DNA from: UBA7672 sp965279085 | GTDB lineage: Bacteria > Pseudomonadota > Alphaproteobacteria > Caulobacterales > Hyphomonadaceae | Direction of reading: 5' to 3' | Length of the DNA stretch: 64,000 nucleotides | NCBI GenBank assembly: GCA_965279085.1 | Contig: OZ257149.1 | Span: 3,534,001 to 3,598,000, forward strand | Shown: one piece after another, positions 1-9,064 of the stretch | Layout: each line of letters opens with the position of its first letter | How positions within the stretch are numbered: the first letter of the stretch is position 1 | Notes under the pieces: model-generated | What the model was told of the DNA's origin: nothing | The model's database searches: none | Seen by the model: only the letters and a program-made list of their open reading frames with translations | Translations under genes and position numbers: made by a program

Positions 1-784
1 CGTCGAGTTCGCCTATGCCGCTGGATATCTGCGTGCGTTCAAAGACGGTTCGGTGTTCAGCGGCAACGAGGCGCGGGAAGACATGCACGCCGCCAGTCTG
101 GATGACAAAATCATGCCAGCCGCCGCGAAAGCGCGTGCCACGGTATTTCATGACCCGAAGGCGCCGGCGCTCCGCGCCATAGTCGGGGGCGAGCTCCTCC
201 AGGCGGACGACGCCGTGGACGACGGAGTGAACCGTCTTGTCGAGTGAGTCCGAGGTGAGATCGTCGAGCAGGAGAACCGTGGCGCCGTTCTTCGCGAAAT
301 AGTGCTTGAGCGCGAGGATCTGGCGGCGATAGCGCAGCGAGTTCTGCGCCAGCAGGCGGATTTCGGAGAGGCTGTCGAGCACGATGCGCTTCGGCTGCAC
401 CCGCGCGATCGCGTCGAAGATCATCTTCGTGGTTTCGCCGAGTTCGAGGTCTGAAGAATAGAGCAGGCTCTGCTGCTTGTCGGGATCGAGCAGGCTTTCC
501 GGCGGCACGAGTTCGAAGATGTCGATTCCGCCGTCGATGGTCCAGCCGTGGGACGAAGCGCCCGAGCGCAGCTCGTTCTCGGTTTCGGACAGCGTGATGT
601 AGAGACCTTTTTCGCCTGCCGCGGCGCCTTCGAGCAGGAATTTGAGCGCGATGGTTGTCTTGCCCGTGCCGGGATTTCCTTCCAGCAGGTAGACGTGTCC
701 GGGGCTGAGCCCGCCCGAGAGGATATCGTCCAGACCGGGGACGCCCACCCTGGCCTTTGGCTTGTGCAAGTCCTTGCCGCTCAC
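1..784 (-). CDS. KaiC-like RecA-superfamily ATPase (3' end outside window)
   Basis: A RecA/KaiC-type ATPase; in this family ATP hydrolysis drives clock-like or signalling functions, but the role here is unknown. About 261 residues are visible. The Walker A motif GNPGTGKTT is at residues 36-44, the Glu pair E67/E69 lies in TLSETE, and the Walker B RIVLDS is at 133-138. A second RecA-like domain seems to begin near residue 252 (ISSGIGELD), which is typical of double-domain KaiC. The start is a GTG with GGAGGT five bases upstream (789-794). The C-terminus runs off the window edge, so any partner (KaiB, histidine kinase) is not seen. A single-domain RadA/KaiC relative is less likely because of the second-domain start. 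Confidence 0.85.
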   Translation of the reverse strand, partial: MSGKDLHKPKARVGVPGLDDILSGGLSPGHVYLLEGNPGTGKTTIALKFLLEGAAAGEKGLYITLSETENELRSGASSHGWTIDGGIDIFELVPPESLLDPDKQQSLLYSSDLELGETTKMIFDAIARVQPKRIVLDSLSEIRLLAQNSLRYRRQILALKHYFAKNGATVLLLDDLTSDSLDKTVHSVVHGVVRLEELAPDYGAERRRLRVMKYRGTRFRGGWHDFVIQTGGVHVFPRLVAAEHRTVFERTQISSGIGELD

Positions 785-940
785 GCGGACCTCCAATCTA
801 TAAAAAGGCCAAAATAATCAGAACAATATTGGCTGGCTCAAACATGGATCATGTCGCGCCGGAACAGGCCTTTCTCCCGCCTTGGCGTGATCTAGTTCGG
901 GCCTGCGGTGGGGAAAGCCGACGAGTCAGCGAGGGCGGCG

Positions 941-2074
941 TTAGCCGTTGAGCGAAGCGTAGGCGGCTTGCAGGAGGCGGAAGCCGCGCGGGTCGCCGAC
1001 GAGGCCGGATTCCATCTTGTTCATCACGTAGGAAACACACAGCCGGGCATCGGGATCGACGACGACAGTGGAGCCGCCATAGCCGCCCCAGTAGGCGATG
1101 CGCTCGTTGGGCCCGAGCGGGAAGTCGCGCGTCGAGAGGCCGTAGCCCATGCCGAACGCGATGGGCAGGCCGAGGACGAGATCCTGCGTTGCCGATTGCC
1201 TGTCGAAGATGCGCGCGGCGCCTTCTTCCGACATGATTGTCTTGCCGAAGGCAGAGCCGCCATTCGCCATGTGGGTCTGGGCGCGAACAATACTGCGGGC
1301 GTTGCCGTGGCCGTTGGCGGCGGGGATTTCCGCCGCGCGCCAGGCGCGGGTGCGCGTCGCGCTGACGTCGGCCCGCGGGTTGGCGAAGGTGCGCGAGGCG
1401 ATGGAGCCATCGTTGCCCGTCTGGATCGTGCGGGCGGGCGGGATGAGCGCGGCCACGCGCGGCTCTGCCGCTTCAGGCGTGCCGATATGAAAGTCGACGC
1501 CCAGCGGGTCTGTGATTTCCTGACGGAAGAAATTACCGAGGGTCTGGCCCGTCACGCGGCGGACGATCTCGCCGATGAGATGGCCCTGCGTCATGGCGTG
1601 ATAGCCGGACTGCGTGCCGGGCTCCCACCACGGTGCCTGGCGAGCGAGGGCCTTCGTCATCCAGTCCCAGTCATAGAGCGCATCGCCTTCGACGCGCTCG
1701 TCCATGCCTGACAGACCAGCCGTGTGGCTGAGGAAGTGGCGGACTTCGACGCCGGCTTTTCCGTTCTGCGCGAACTCCGGCCAGTATTTCGAGGCTGGCG
1801 CGTAGAGATCGACTTCCTTGCGATCCGCCAGCAGGAGCAGGCACATCGCGGCCATCGGCTTGGTGCTGGACCAGACATTGATGATGGTGTCTTCGCGCCA
1901 GGGCTGTTGCTTGGCGGTATCGAGATGGCCGCCCCAGAGATCGACGACGAACTTGCCTTCATGCGTGATGGCGACAGAGGCGCCAACGTCATCCGCTTTG
2001 GCGAAGTTTCCCTCGAAGGCGGCTTTCACACGCTCGAAGCGCGGATCGCAGAAGCCTTGAACGGGAGATGTCAT
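941..2074 (-). CDS. Beta-lactamase-family serine hydrolase (family VIII esterase type)
   Basis: Serine hydrolase of the class C beta-lactamase / family VIII carboxylesterase fold, 377 aa. The nucleophile motif SxxK is SSTK at residues 69-72, the YxN-like motif is YHA around Y158, and a WGG motif sits near residue 329, as in EstB-like esterases. No signal peptide is visible, so a cytoplasmic esterase is more likely than a periplasmic beta-lactamase. The ATG overlaps the TGA of smc (ATGA), so it is probably translated from the smc message. The substrate cannot be told from sequence. Confidence 0.88.
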   Translation of the reverse strand: MTSPVQGFCDPRFERVKAAFEGNFAKADDVGASVAITHEGKFVVDLWGGHLDTAKQQPWREDTIINVWSSTKPMAAMCLLLLADRKEVDLYAPASKYWPEFAQNGKAGVEVRHFLSHTAGLSGMDERVEGDALYDWDWMTKALARQAPWWEPGTQSGYHAMTQGHLIGEIVRRVTGQTLGNFFRQEITDPLGVDFHIGTPEAAEPRVAALIPPARTIQTGNDGSIASRTFANPRADVSATRTRAWRAAEIPAANGHGNARSIVRAQTHMANGGSAFGKTIMSEEGAARIFDRQSATQDLVLGLPIAFGMGYGLSTRDFPLGPNERIAYWGGYGGSTVVVDPDARLCVSYVMNKMESGLVGDPRGFRLLQAAYASLNG

Positions 2075-5000
2075 GCTGCAGCCAGTCTTTCAGCGGCCTG
2101 GAGATCGACGGAGACGAGGCGCGAGACGCCGCGTTCCTGCATGGTGACGCCGAAGAGGCGATCCATGCGCGACATCGTCACCGCGTTGTGGGTGATGATG
2201 ACGAAGCGGGTTTCGGTGCGCGTGCGCATCTCTTCGAGCAGGCGGCAGAAGCGATCGACGTTGGCGTCGTCGAGCGGCGCGTCGACCTCGTCGAGCACGC
2301 AGATCGGCGCCGGGCGTGAGAGGAAGACGGCGAAGATGAGGGCCGTGGCCGTGAGCGCCTGTTCGCCGCCTGACATGAGGGAGAGCTGGCCGAGGCGCTT
2401 GCCGGGGGGCGAAGCGTAGATTTCGAGGCCGGCGTCGAGCGGGTCGTCGCTTTCGGTGAGGCGGAGTTCGGCGTGGCCGCCGCCGAACAGGGCGGTGAAG
2501 AGCGAGCCGAAATGGCTGTTCACCATCGTGAAGGCGTCGAGCAGGCGCTGGCGGCCATCCATGTTGAGGGCGTCGATGCCTTCGCGCAGGCGAGCGATGG
2601 CGGCGACGAGGTCGTCGCGCTCCTCGACCTGGAAGCCCATGCGTTTCGAGATTTCGGTGAGCTGGTCGTCGGCTTCCATGTTGACGGCGCCGAGCTGGTC
2701 GCGTTCGCGGCGCAGCTGGGCGAGACGCGTGTCGAGGGCGTGGGCGTCGGCGAGAGCTTCGGATTCCGTTTCGGGCGCGTCGGCGTCGCCATGTTCGGCG
2801 CGGGCGGCCCGGGCGGCCGCGAGAACCTGGGCGACGACGCCTTCGAGTTCCTCGAGATCCTTGTCGAAGGCGGCGCGGACCTGCTCGGCGATCTCGCCTT
2901 CGCGGCGGATGGCGGCCTCGAGGCGGGATTCGGCGCGGACCAGGGTTTCGCGGGCTGTGGACGCTTGTTCGCGGGCGGCGCGGGCGGAGAGTTCGGCTTC
3001 GCGCAGGGAGGCATCTGCCTCGGCGAGCGTATCGGCGGCGTCGCGGCGGGCGGCGTCGGCTGTTTCGCTGGAGGCGGCGAGGTCGGTGAGTTTCTGCTGG
3101 AGAGCGGCCGGCTGGTCTTTCGCCTTCTCGAAAGCGGCGCGGGCTTCCGTGAGATCGTGGCTGATGGCGGACAGGCGCCCCGAAGCTTCGGAGGCGCGGG
3201 CAAGCCATTCGTCACGGTCGCGCGTGAGAGCGAGGCGCTGGGCCGAGGCGCGTTCGGCTTCCCGTATGAAGCTGTCGAGCGCGGCGGCGGCGGCGCGTTC
3301 GTTATCGCGCGACTTGCGGATGCTCTCGGCGAGAGCGGCGAGAACCTGGCGGTCCTTGTCGGACGGCGCGGCGGCGAGGGCGGATCGAGCTGCGGCTAGA
3401 GTCGCCGCGGCTTGATCGCGTTCGGCGGTGAGGCGGCGGATGGTTTCGTTGAGCGCCGAGCCTTTCAACGACAGGCGTTCGACGTCCTGCTCGGCGCGCA
3501 GGGCTGCTTCGTGTGCCTGCGCGGCCGTGCGGGCAAGTTCGGGCACGTTCTGGCGAGCGGCCATCAGGGTCACTTCGGCATCGGTAAGCTGCGCGGAAGC
3601 CTTCGCGCGAGCGGCGGCGGCGGCATCGCGTGCGGCGAGGGCGGTCCCGATCTCGGACTGGAGCTGCTGGCGGCGGGCGCGCTGTTCGAGCTTTTCGGCG
3701 GCCGGGAGCGGGGCCTCGGAGCGCCGGACGAAGCCATCCCAGCGCCAGAGATCGCCTTCGCGGCTGACGAGGCGCTGGCCGAGCTTGAGGCTGGGCAGGA
3801 GGTCGAAGCCTTGTGCGTGGTCGACGAGACCGCACTGGGCGAGCCGGGCGCGAAGCTGTTCGGGCGCCTGTACCAGGTCGGTGAGTGGCGTCGCGCCTTC
3901 GGGAAGCGTGGCGGAGAAATCGCCGGAGCGGCCGGACCAGTGGGCGGGGGCTTCGGAGGCGGTTGGCGCGTCGAGGTCTTCGGAAAGGGCGGCGGCGAGC
4001 GCGCGTTCGAGGCCGGGCGCGCGGATGCCTTCTATGACAGGCGGGTGGGCCGGGTTGGCGGTGTCGCGCAGCAGGCGGTCGAGGCCGGCTAGTTCGGACT
4101 GGAGTTCGCCGGCTTTTCGTTCGGCAGAAAGCAGCGGCGCGGTGAGGCGGGCTTCAAGGGCGCGGGCTTCATCGACGGCGCGGACGGCGGCGGTGTGGTT
4201 CGATTGCGCGGTCTGCGCCTTTGCTTCGGCATCGGCGTGGCGTGCGCGTGCGTCTTTCAGTGCGGCTTCGATTTTCGTGGCGTCGCCGAGCGAGGCGAGC
4301 TCGGTCTGCGCTTTCGACAGATCGTTGGCGATGCGGGTGTGGCGGTCTTCCTCGCGCTTCACGGCGGCCTGCGCTGCTGCCGCTTCGGCCTCGGCGCGGG
4401 CGAGGGCGGTGCGGCGCTGGTCGGCTTCCTGTTCGAACGTCTGGAGCTCAGACATGGCGGCGTCGACGGCGGCGGCGAGTTCGGTCTCGCGCTTCGCCTG
4501 CGCTTCGGGATCGTCTGGCGGCAGGGCGGCGAGGGATTGTGCGGCGCGGTCGGCGCGGGCGGTCGCATCGTCGCGCTGGACAGTCTCGCGCGTTGTGTCT
4601 TCCAGCAGACGGGTGATGTCGCGCTCGAGACGGGCGAGGGCCTCCTTCGCGGCGTCACGTTCGGCTTCGAGGCGGGCGAGCTGGAGCTTGATGACGCCAA
4701 GCCGGCCGGCGGCGTCGGACTCGGCGGCGCGCAGGGGCTCGATGGCGGAGCGCGCTTCGAGTTCGGCGGTGGTCGCGCGGGCCACAACCGAAACCGTTTT
4801 CTGTTCGCCCGTCTTGGCGTCTTCGAGCGCAGCGCGGGCTTCCGTGGTTTCGACGACAGCGCCGCGCCAGCGGGCGGCGCCGAGACGGGCTTCGAGGGCG
4901 GCGATCTCTTCGGAGAGAGCGCGATATTTGCGGGCCTTGCTGGCCTGGCGCTTCAGCGAGTTCGCCTGACGCTCGACCTCGGCCATGATCTCGGCGAGGC

Positions 5001-5577
5001 GGAAGAGGTTCTCGTCAGCGGCCTTGAGCTTGAGTTCGGCTTCGTGGCGGCGCGCAGCGAGGCCGCCAATGCCAGCGGCTTCCTCCAGAATGCGGCGGCG
5101 GTTCTGCGGCTTGGCGCCGATCAGTTCGCTGATCTGTCCCTGTCGGACGAGGGCGGGGGAATTCGCGCCGGTCGAGGCGTCAGCGAACAGAAGCTGCACG
5201 TCCTTGGCGCGGACAGTGCGGCCGTTGATCTTGTAGGACGAGCCCGCGCCGCGGCGAAGCATGCGGCGGATCTCGATCGTGTCCTCCTCGTTGAACTCGG
5301 ACGGCGCCGAGCGGTCGCGGTTGTCGAGGAGGAGCGTGACCTCGGCCATTTCGCGCGCGGGTCGCGCTTCGGTGCCGGAGAAGATGAGGTCATCCATCTC
5401 GCCCCCGCGCATTGCGCGGGCCGACGTGGCGCCCATCGCCCAGCGCAAGGCTTCGAGCAGGTTGGACTTGCCGCAGCCGTTGGGACCGACAATGCCGGTG
5501 AGGCCCTCTTCGATCGGCACATCCACCGGATCGACGAAGGACTTGAAGCCCGCGATCTTGAGGCCGATCAGGTGCAA
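2071..5577 (-). CDS. smc: Chromosome partition protein SMC
   Basis: Structural maintenance of chromosomes ATPase that compacts and segregates DNA together with ScpA and ScpB. It has 1168 aa, a usual length. The N-terminal head has the GFKSF signature and Walker A GPNGCGKSN (residues 31-39). Two long Ala/Glu/Arg-rich coiled coils flank a central hinge near residues 500-640. The C-terminal head carries LSLMSGGEQ (about 1065-1073) and Walker B ICVLDEVDAPLDD. The start is TTG (the family start M-x-L-x-x-L-x-I-x-GFKSF fits); no in-frame ATG exists nearby. scpA and scpB are not next to it. It follows two DsbA-like genes and overlaps the downstream hydrolase. Confidence 0.97.
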   Translation of the reverse strand: MHLIGLKIAGFKSFVDPVDVPIEEGLTGIVGPNGCGKSNLLEALRWAMGATSARAMRGGEMDDLIFSGTEARPAREMAEVTLLLDNRDRSAPSEFNEEDTIEIRRMLRRGAGSSYKINGRTVRAKDVQLLFADASTGANSPALVRQGQISELIGAKPQNRRRILEEAAGIGGLAARRHEAELKLKAADENLFRLAEIMAEVERQANSLKRQASKARKYRALSEEIAALEARLGAARWRGAVVETTEARAALEDAKTGEQKTVSVVARATTAELEARSAIEPLRAAESDAAGRLGVIKLQLARLEAERDAAKEALARLERDITRLLEDTTRETVQRDDATARADRAAQSLAALPPDDPEAQAKRETELAAAVDAAMSELQTFEQEADQRRTALARAEAEAAAAQAAVKREEDRHTRIANDLSKAQTELASLGDATKIEAALKDARARHADAEAKAQTAQSNHTAAVRAVDEARALEARLTAPLLSAERKAGELQSELAGLDRLLRDTANPAHPPVIEGIRAPGLERALAAALSEDLDAPTASEAPAHWSGRSGDFSATLPEGATPLTDLVQAPEQLRARLAQCGLVDHAQGFDLLPSLKLGQRLVSREGDLWRWDGFVRRSEAPLPAAEKLEQRARRQQLQSEIGTALAARDAAAAARAKASAQLTDAEVTLMAARQNVPELARTAAQAHEAALRAEQDVERLSLKGSALNETIRRLTAERDQAAATLAAARSALAAAPSDKDRQVLAALAESIRKSRDNERAAAAALDSFIREAERASAQRLALTRDRDEWLARASEASGRLSAISHDLTEARAAFEKAKDQPAALQQKLTDLAASSETADAARRDAADTLAEADASLREAELSARAAREQASTARETLVRAESRLEAAIRREGEIAEQVRAAFDKDLEELEGVVAQVLAAARAARAEHGDADAPETESEALADAHALDTRLAQLRRERDQLGAVNMEADDQLTEISKRMGFQVEERDDLVAAIARLREGIDALNMDGRQRLLDAFTMVNSHFGSLFTALFGGGHAELRLTESDDPLDAGLEIYASPPGKRLGQLSLMSGGEQALTATALIFAVFLSRPAPICVLDEVDAPLDDANVDRFCRLLEEMRTRTETRFVIITHNAVTMSRMDRLFGVTMQERGVSRLVSVDLQAAERLAAA

Positions 5578-5688
5578 GTCAGGGTTCCGTTTTGCCCTGA
5601 AAAGTACGGGCTTTCGGTCGCTCTACGGGGGGCAGGAGGCGGGGTCAATGGCTGTCGCCAGCGGGGCGATGGAAGGCTGCGGACTGGC

Positions 5689-6336
5689 CTATTTCGGGGC
5701 GGGCGGCGTGGCCTTCGCCAGCTCCGCCTCGATGGCGGCGGAGAGGGCTTCGAAGGTCTGGTCGACCTCCTCGCGGCCGATCATGAAGGAGGGCGTCGTC
5801 GAGATGAAGGGCGGGGCTTCGCCCAGGAACTGGCGCGTCGTCTCGTCGATCGCCTTGTCGGTTATGCAGGTGCCGACCTGATCGGCGTTGAGGCCGTGAC
5901 GTGCGCCCAGCTCGCGCAGATTACGCTGCAGGCGCCAGGGATTGCGGCCGGACTCGATGATCTCGCCCTGATGATCGAACAGGTCGTCGATGACGGCGAA
6001 GAACTTGTCTTCGCCCGCGCAGCGCGCGATGGCGGCGCCGGCGGCGGAGATTTCGGCGGGTGGCGTCGGCATCACCACCCAGGCGAAGCGGACCTTGCCG
6101 GTGTCGATGTATTTCTCTTTCAGCTGCGGGAAGACTTCCTCGTGGAAGGCGCGGCAGTGCCCGCAGGTCGTCGAGGCGTATTCGATCACCTCGACCGGTG
6201 CGTTGGGATCGCCCAGCACCGGCATGCCGAGGAAGGGTGTGATCGGCACGGTGGTCCATGCCTCGGGTTCGCGCGGCGCTTCACACGCAGCGAGAAGCAG
6301 CGCGACGACAGCGAGAGCCTTGCGGGGCAGTTTCAT
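5689..6336 (-). CDS. DsbA-family thiol:disulfide lipoprotein 1
   Basis: Thioredoxin-fold oxidoreductase acting in the periplasm on disulfides of exported proteins. It has 215 aa. The N-terminal signal ends in a lipobox LLAAC (Cys18), so it should be a lipoprotein. The active site CGHC is at residues 58-61 after EYAST, and a cis-Pro region TTPSF lies near residue 180. The ATG at 6336 was chosen because upstream in-frame codons encode Arg-rich nonsense and the signal peptide starts here. It lies 10 bp after its paralogue and upstream of smc. DsbB, the usual re-oxidant of DsbA, is encoded at 60.4-60.9 kb. Confidence 0.9.
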   Translation of the reverse strand: MKLPRKALAVVALLLAACEAPREPEAWTTVPITPFLGMPVLGDPNAPVEVIEYASTTCGHCRAFHEEVFPQLKEKYIDTGKVRFAWVVMPTPPAEISAAGAAIARCAGEDKFFAVIDDLFDHQGEIIESGRNPWRLQRNLRELGARHGLNADQVGTCITDKAIDETTRQFLGEAPPFISTTPSFMIGREEVDQTFEALSAAIEAELAKATPPAPK

Positions 6337-6346
6337 CCAGCGTGCG

Positions 6347-7078
6347 CTACGACGGCGGGCTTGCGGGCGGCGTAGCGGCGGGAGCGGGCGGCGGCGTCGG
6401 TGTCGGCGGAGCCGGCGTTGTGGCGGCCGCGGCCGGCGGAGCGTTGCCAAGCTTCTCTTCGATCTTGGCGACGATGTTTTCCCACGTCGGGTTGGTGACC
6501 TGCTCGTCGTTGATGAAGACGGACGGCGTCGACTTGACGCCCTTGGCGGAGCCTTCTGCCTGCGACTTCTCGATCGAGGCTTTCAGTTCGGGCTGGTGGT
6601 CGATGCAGGTGAGGATCTGGTCCTTCGTCAGGCCATGCTTGTCGCCGATCTCGGCCAGCACCGCCATCGCGCCGCCCTGCGAAGCGGAGGTGAGCAGGTC
6701 GTACTGGCGCGTGAACATCTCGTCGACCATGTCGACATACTTGTCCTTGCCGGCGCAGCGCGCGACGGAGGCGAAGAGAAGGCCGACGCCATCGGCGTCG
6801 ATCGGGAAGTCGCGATAGATCAGCTTCACCTTGCCGGTGTCGATGTACTGCGTCTTGAGTTTGGGCAGCTCCCACTTCCAGAAGTCGCGGCAGTGGCTGC
6901 AGGTGAGCGCGGCGTATTCGATCATGGTGACCGGCGCGGCCTCGTTGCCGATCGGAACGTCGCCGATCACGGGTGTGACGGGCACGGGCGTGAAGGCGCT
7001 CTTCGGCTTGTTGTCTCCGCAGGCGGCAAGCGCGAGAGCAGCGAGCGCGGGGACGAGCAGGCGGGCGGCGAAGGTCAT
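6347..7078 (-). CDS. DsbA-family thiol:disulfide lipoprotein 2
   Basis: Paralogue of the next gene, 243 aa. The signal peptide ends at lipobox ALAAC (Cys20) and the active site CSHC is at residues 60-63 after MIEYAALT. The thioredoxin core runs to about residue 210; the last ~30 residues are a Pro/Ala/Thr-rich tail that the neighbour lacks. The two proteins share the pattern PVTMIEYA.(T/S)CxHCR and the DTGKV segment, so a tandem duplication is likely. Start 7078 is the first ATG that gives a signal peptide. In caulobacters DsbA genes often lie between DUF721 and smc, which fits here. Confidence 0.9.
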   Translation of the reverse strand: MTFAARLLVPALAALALAACGDNKPKSAFTPVPVTPVIGDVPIGNEAAPVTMIEYAALTCSHCRDFWKWELPKLKTQYIDTGKVKLIYRDFPIDADGVGLLFASVARCAGKDKYVDMVDEMFTRQYDLLTSASQGGAMAVLAEIGDKHGLTKDQILTCIDHQPELKASIEKSQAEGSAKGVKSTPSVFINDEQVTNPTWENIVAKIEEKLGNAPPAAAATTPAPPTPTPPPAPAATPPASPPS

Positions 7079-7176
7079 GCAGCGGGTTCCCTGATATTCC
7101 AGCCGGTTTTGACCAAAGAGGCGGGCGCGGTCAACGCCATGGCTCATCCCTATTTTCTGGGCCAATTTCGTGGCGA

Positions 7177-7707
7177 TCAGCCCTTGCGCTGGCCTGTAAG
7201 CACCGCTTCGCCCAGATGGGCGAGGGCGTTGCGGAGGCTGTTGCTGCGCACCGGTGCGAGGCGTTTCACCAGTGCTTCTCGTTGTTCCGGCGTCAGCGGG
7301 CGGGGGACGACGAGGGCAAGCTGCCTTTGCGGGGCGGTCTGGATCAGCTTGATCTCCGTGATCTTGGAGCCGGAGGCGAGATTCACCCTCTCCAGGATGT
7401 GATCCTTCGCATGCTGGATGATCGGGGCGGCGGCGGACGGGATGCGCAGGTGAAGCACATTGCCGCCCTTGGCCCGCGCGATACGGACCGGCTGGGTGAT
7501 GGCGGCGAGCTTGATGCCGACGATCTCCGGCCAGCGGGACTGGAGCGTTTCCGGCGCGGGGCCGGCTTCCTTGAGAATGGGACGGAGGGCGCGGTTGAGG
7601 GCAACGCCCATCGGCTTGGCCGGGCGATAGACCGGAACGGCATGCGTCGCAGCGAGGCGTTCTTCCGCCTGCCGCTCTTTCTCGCGCTCGTTCCAGTCGA
7701 TTGCCAT
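7177..7707 (-). CDS. DUF721 (DciA-like) protein
   Basis: A DUF721 protein of 176 aa. In bacteria lacking DnaC/DnaI, DUF721 proteins (DciA) help load the replicative helicase DnaB; this is family knowledge and not shown here. The recognisable core is ETLQSRWPEIVG followed by a beta-rich segment (NVLHLRIPSAAA) and a helix with APIIQHAKDHILERVN. Two ATG codons compete (7725 and 7707); 7707 has AAGAAGGG just upstream and is preferred. It lies head to head with mutY, about 50 bp apart, and upstream of the DsbA pair. Confidence 0.8.
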   Translation of the reverse strand: MAIDWNEREKERQAEERLAATHAVPVYRPAKPMGVALNRALRPILKEAGPAPETLQSRWPEIVGIKLAAITQPVRIARAKGGNVLHLRIPSAAAPIIQHAKDHILERVNLASGSKITEIKLIQTAPQRQLALVVPRPLTPEQREALVKRLAPVRSNSLRNALAHLGEAVLTGQRKG

Positions 7708-7754
7708 GACCCTTCTTGCCAGCATTCGGGTTTCGTCGGAATGGCCGAGGGCAG

Positions 7755-8870
7755 ATGTTTCCGGACACCCCTTACATCGATATGGCCGCTCACAGCCTGA
7801 AGAAGATGCTCACAGCGGTGGATCGCTGGTATCGGCGGCATGCGCGGGTTCTGCCCTGGCGCGTGGGGCCAGAGGCCCGTGACGCAGGCGTAAAGCCCGA
7901 TCCCTACCTGGTCTGGCTGTCGGAAGTGATGCTGCAGCAGACGACCATTCCCCATGCAACGCCGTACTTCGAGGCGTTCCGGAAGCGCTGGCCGACCGTG
8001 AAAAAAATGGCGGCGGCGAGTTGGGAGGATGTGTCTGCGGCGTGGGCAGGGCTCGGCTATTACAGCCGCGCGCGCAACCTGCATGCCTGTGCAAAAGCCG
8101 TGGCCGACCGGGGTGGTTTTCCACAGGACGCGAAGGGTCTGCGCGAGCTGCCGGGCGTGGGGCCATACACGGCAGGCGCGATCGCCTCGATTGCGTTCGA
8201 CGAACGCATTGCGCCGGTGGACGGGAATATCGAGCGCGTCGTCTCGCGGCTGTGGGCCATTCCGTCGGACGGGACGGAGAAGGGCTGGCGCGCGGCGAAG
8301 GTGGTGATCGCCGCACGGGCGCAGGAACTGGCGGATGCCCTGCCGAAAGATGGGCGCGCTGGCGATATCGCACAGGCGCTGATGGATCTCGGCGCGACAG
8401 TGTGCACGCCGCGAAAGCCGAACTGCCTGATCTGTCCGCTCAACGCGATGTGCGTGGCGCGGGCGGAGGGCGATCCGGAACGCTATCCCGTGAAGGCGGA
8501 GAAGAAAGCGACGCCGGTGCGGCATGGATCGGCGTTCGTGCTGGTGCGCGGGGATGAAGTGCTGCTTGTGCGCCGTCCGCCGAGCGGATTGCTGGGCGGG
8601 ATGGTGATGCCGCTGACAAGCGCATGGACGGAGAAGAAGCCGGACGATCCGCTGGATGGCGCGCCGGGGAAGTTTGCGTGGGTGCGTGTGGGGGAGGTGC
8701 GCCACGTATTCACGCACTTCGCGCTGAAGCTCGAAGTGTGGCGCGCCGAGGCAGGAGTGCGCGCGAAAGTCAGTGGCGAGTGGATGCAACACGACGATGC
8801 GCTGGCGGCGCTGCCGACGGTGGGGCGGAAGGCGGTGGCGCTCGCGATCGGCGGCGCGAAGCGGCGCTAA
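7755..8870 (+). CDS. mutY: A/G-specific adenine glycosylase MutY
   Basis: DNA repair glycosylase that removes adenine mispaired with 8-oxoguanine. It has 371 aa. Catalytic Glu57 lies in SEVMLQQT, the helix-hairpin-helix is LPGVGPYTAGA (132-142), and catalytic Asp156 is in VDGNIERV. The [4Fe-4S] loop has Cys217, Cys224, Cys227 and Cys233 (C-x6-C-x2-C-x5-C). A NUDIX-like C-terminal domain that reads 8-oxoG starts near residue 255. Start 7755 (ATG) has GAGG a few bases upstream; ATG 7782 is an alternative. It is divergent from the DUF721 gene. Confidence 0.95.
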   Translation: MFPDTPYIDMAAHSLKKMLTAVDRWYRRHARVLPWRVGPEARDAGVKPDPYLVWLSEVMLQQTTIPHATPYFEAFRKRWPTVKKMAAASWEDVSAAWAGLGYYSRARNLHACAKAVADRGGFPQDAKGLRELPGVGPYTAGAIASIAFDERIAPVDGNIERVVSRLWAIPSDGTEKGWRAAKVVIAARAQELADALPKDGRAGDIAQALMDLGATVCTPRKPNCLICPLNAMCVARAEGDPERYPVKAEKKATPVRHGSAFVLVRGDEVLLVRRPPSGLLGGMVMPLTSAWTEKKPDDPLDGAPGKFAWVRVGEVRHVFTHFALKLEVWRAEAGVRAKVSGEWMQHDDALAALPTVGRKAVALAIGGAKRR

Positions 8871-8910
8871 GGAGAACTGCTTTTGGACGAAGGCGATCTC
8901 TCTTGTTCCG

Positions 8911-9026
8911 CTCATCCCGACGAAAGTCGGGATCTAGGAAGAGTCGGGCAGCATGAACGGGCCTGAAGCTGCAGGACGGAATAAGCCTCATCGTCAGCCC
9001 TGGGTCCCGACTTTCGTCGGGACGAG
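8911..9026. repeat. REP-like inverted pair of hairpins
   Basis: Two copies of one short element face each other. The first (8911-8938) contains TCCCGAC-GAAA-GTCGGGA (8915-8932), a perfect 7-bp stem with a tetraloop. The second (9001-9026) is its inverted copy (stem 9005-9022). The outer bases also pair (CTCAT...CTAGG against GGGT...GACGAG). Such hairpins between convergent genes (mutY and the TauD-like gene) are common alphaproteobacterial intergenic repeats and can stabilise mRNA ends or stop transcription. No T-run follows. Confidence 0.8.
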
Positions 9027-9064
9027 CGGAGATGGGGCGGTGCTTTCGCTCTCCTGATTTCGCC

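Noticed and set aside
3428..6375. Long plus-strand reading frames antisense to smc and the DsbA gene
   Set aside because: They exist because high-GC sequence lacks stops; smc on the other strand carries all invariant motifs and these frames are Arg/Ser/Gly-rich without any family match.
7079..7768. Extension of the second DsbA-like gene through the DUF721 gene
   Set aside because: The DUF721 protein is coded here in another frame, and a signal peptide begins at 7078.
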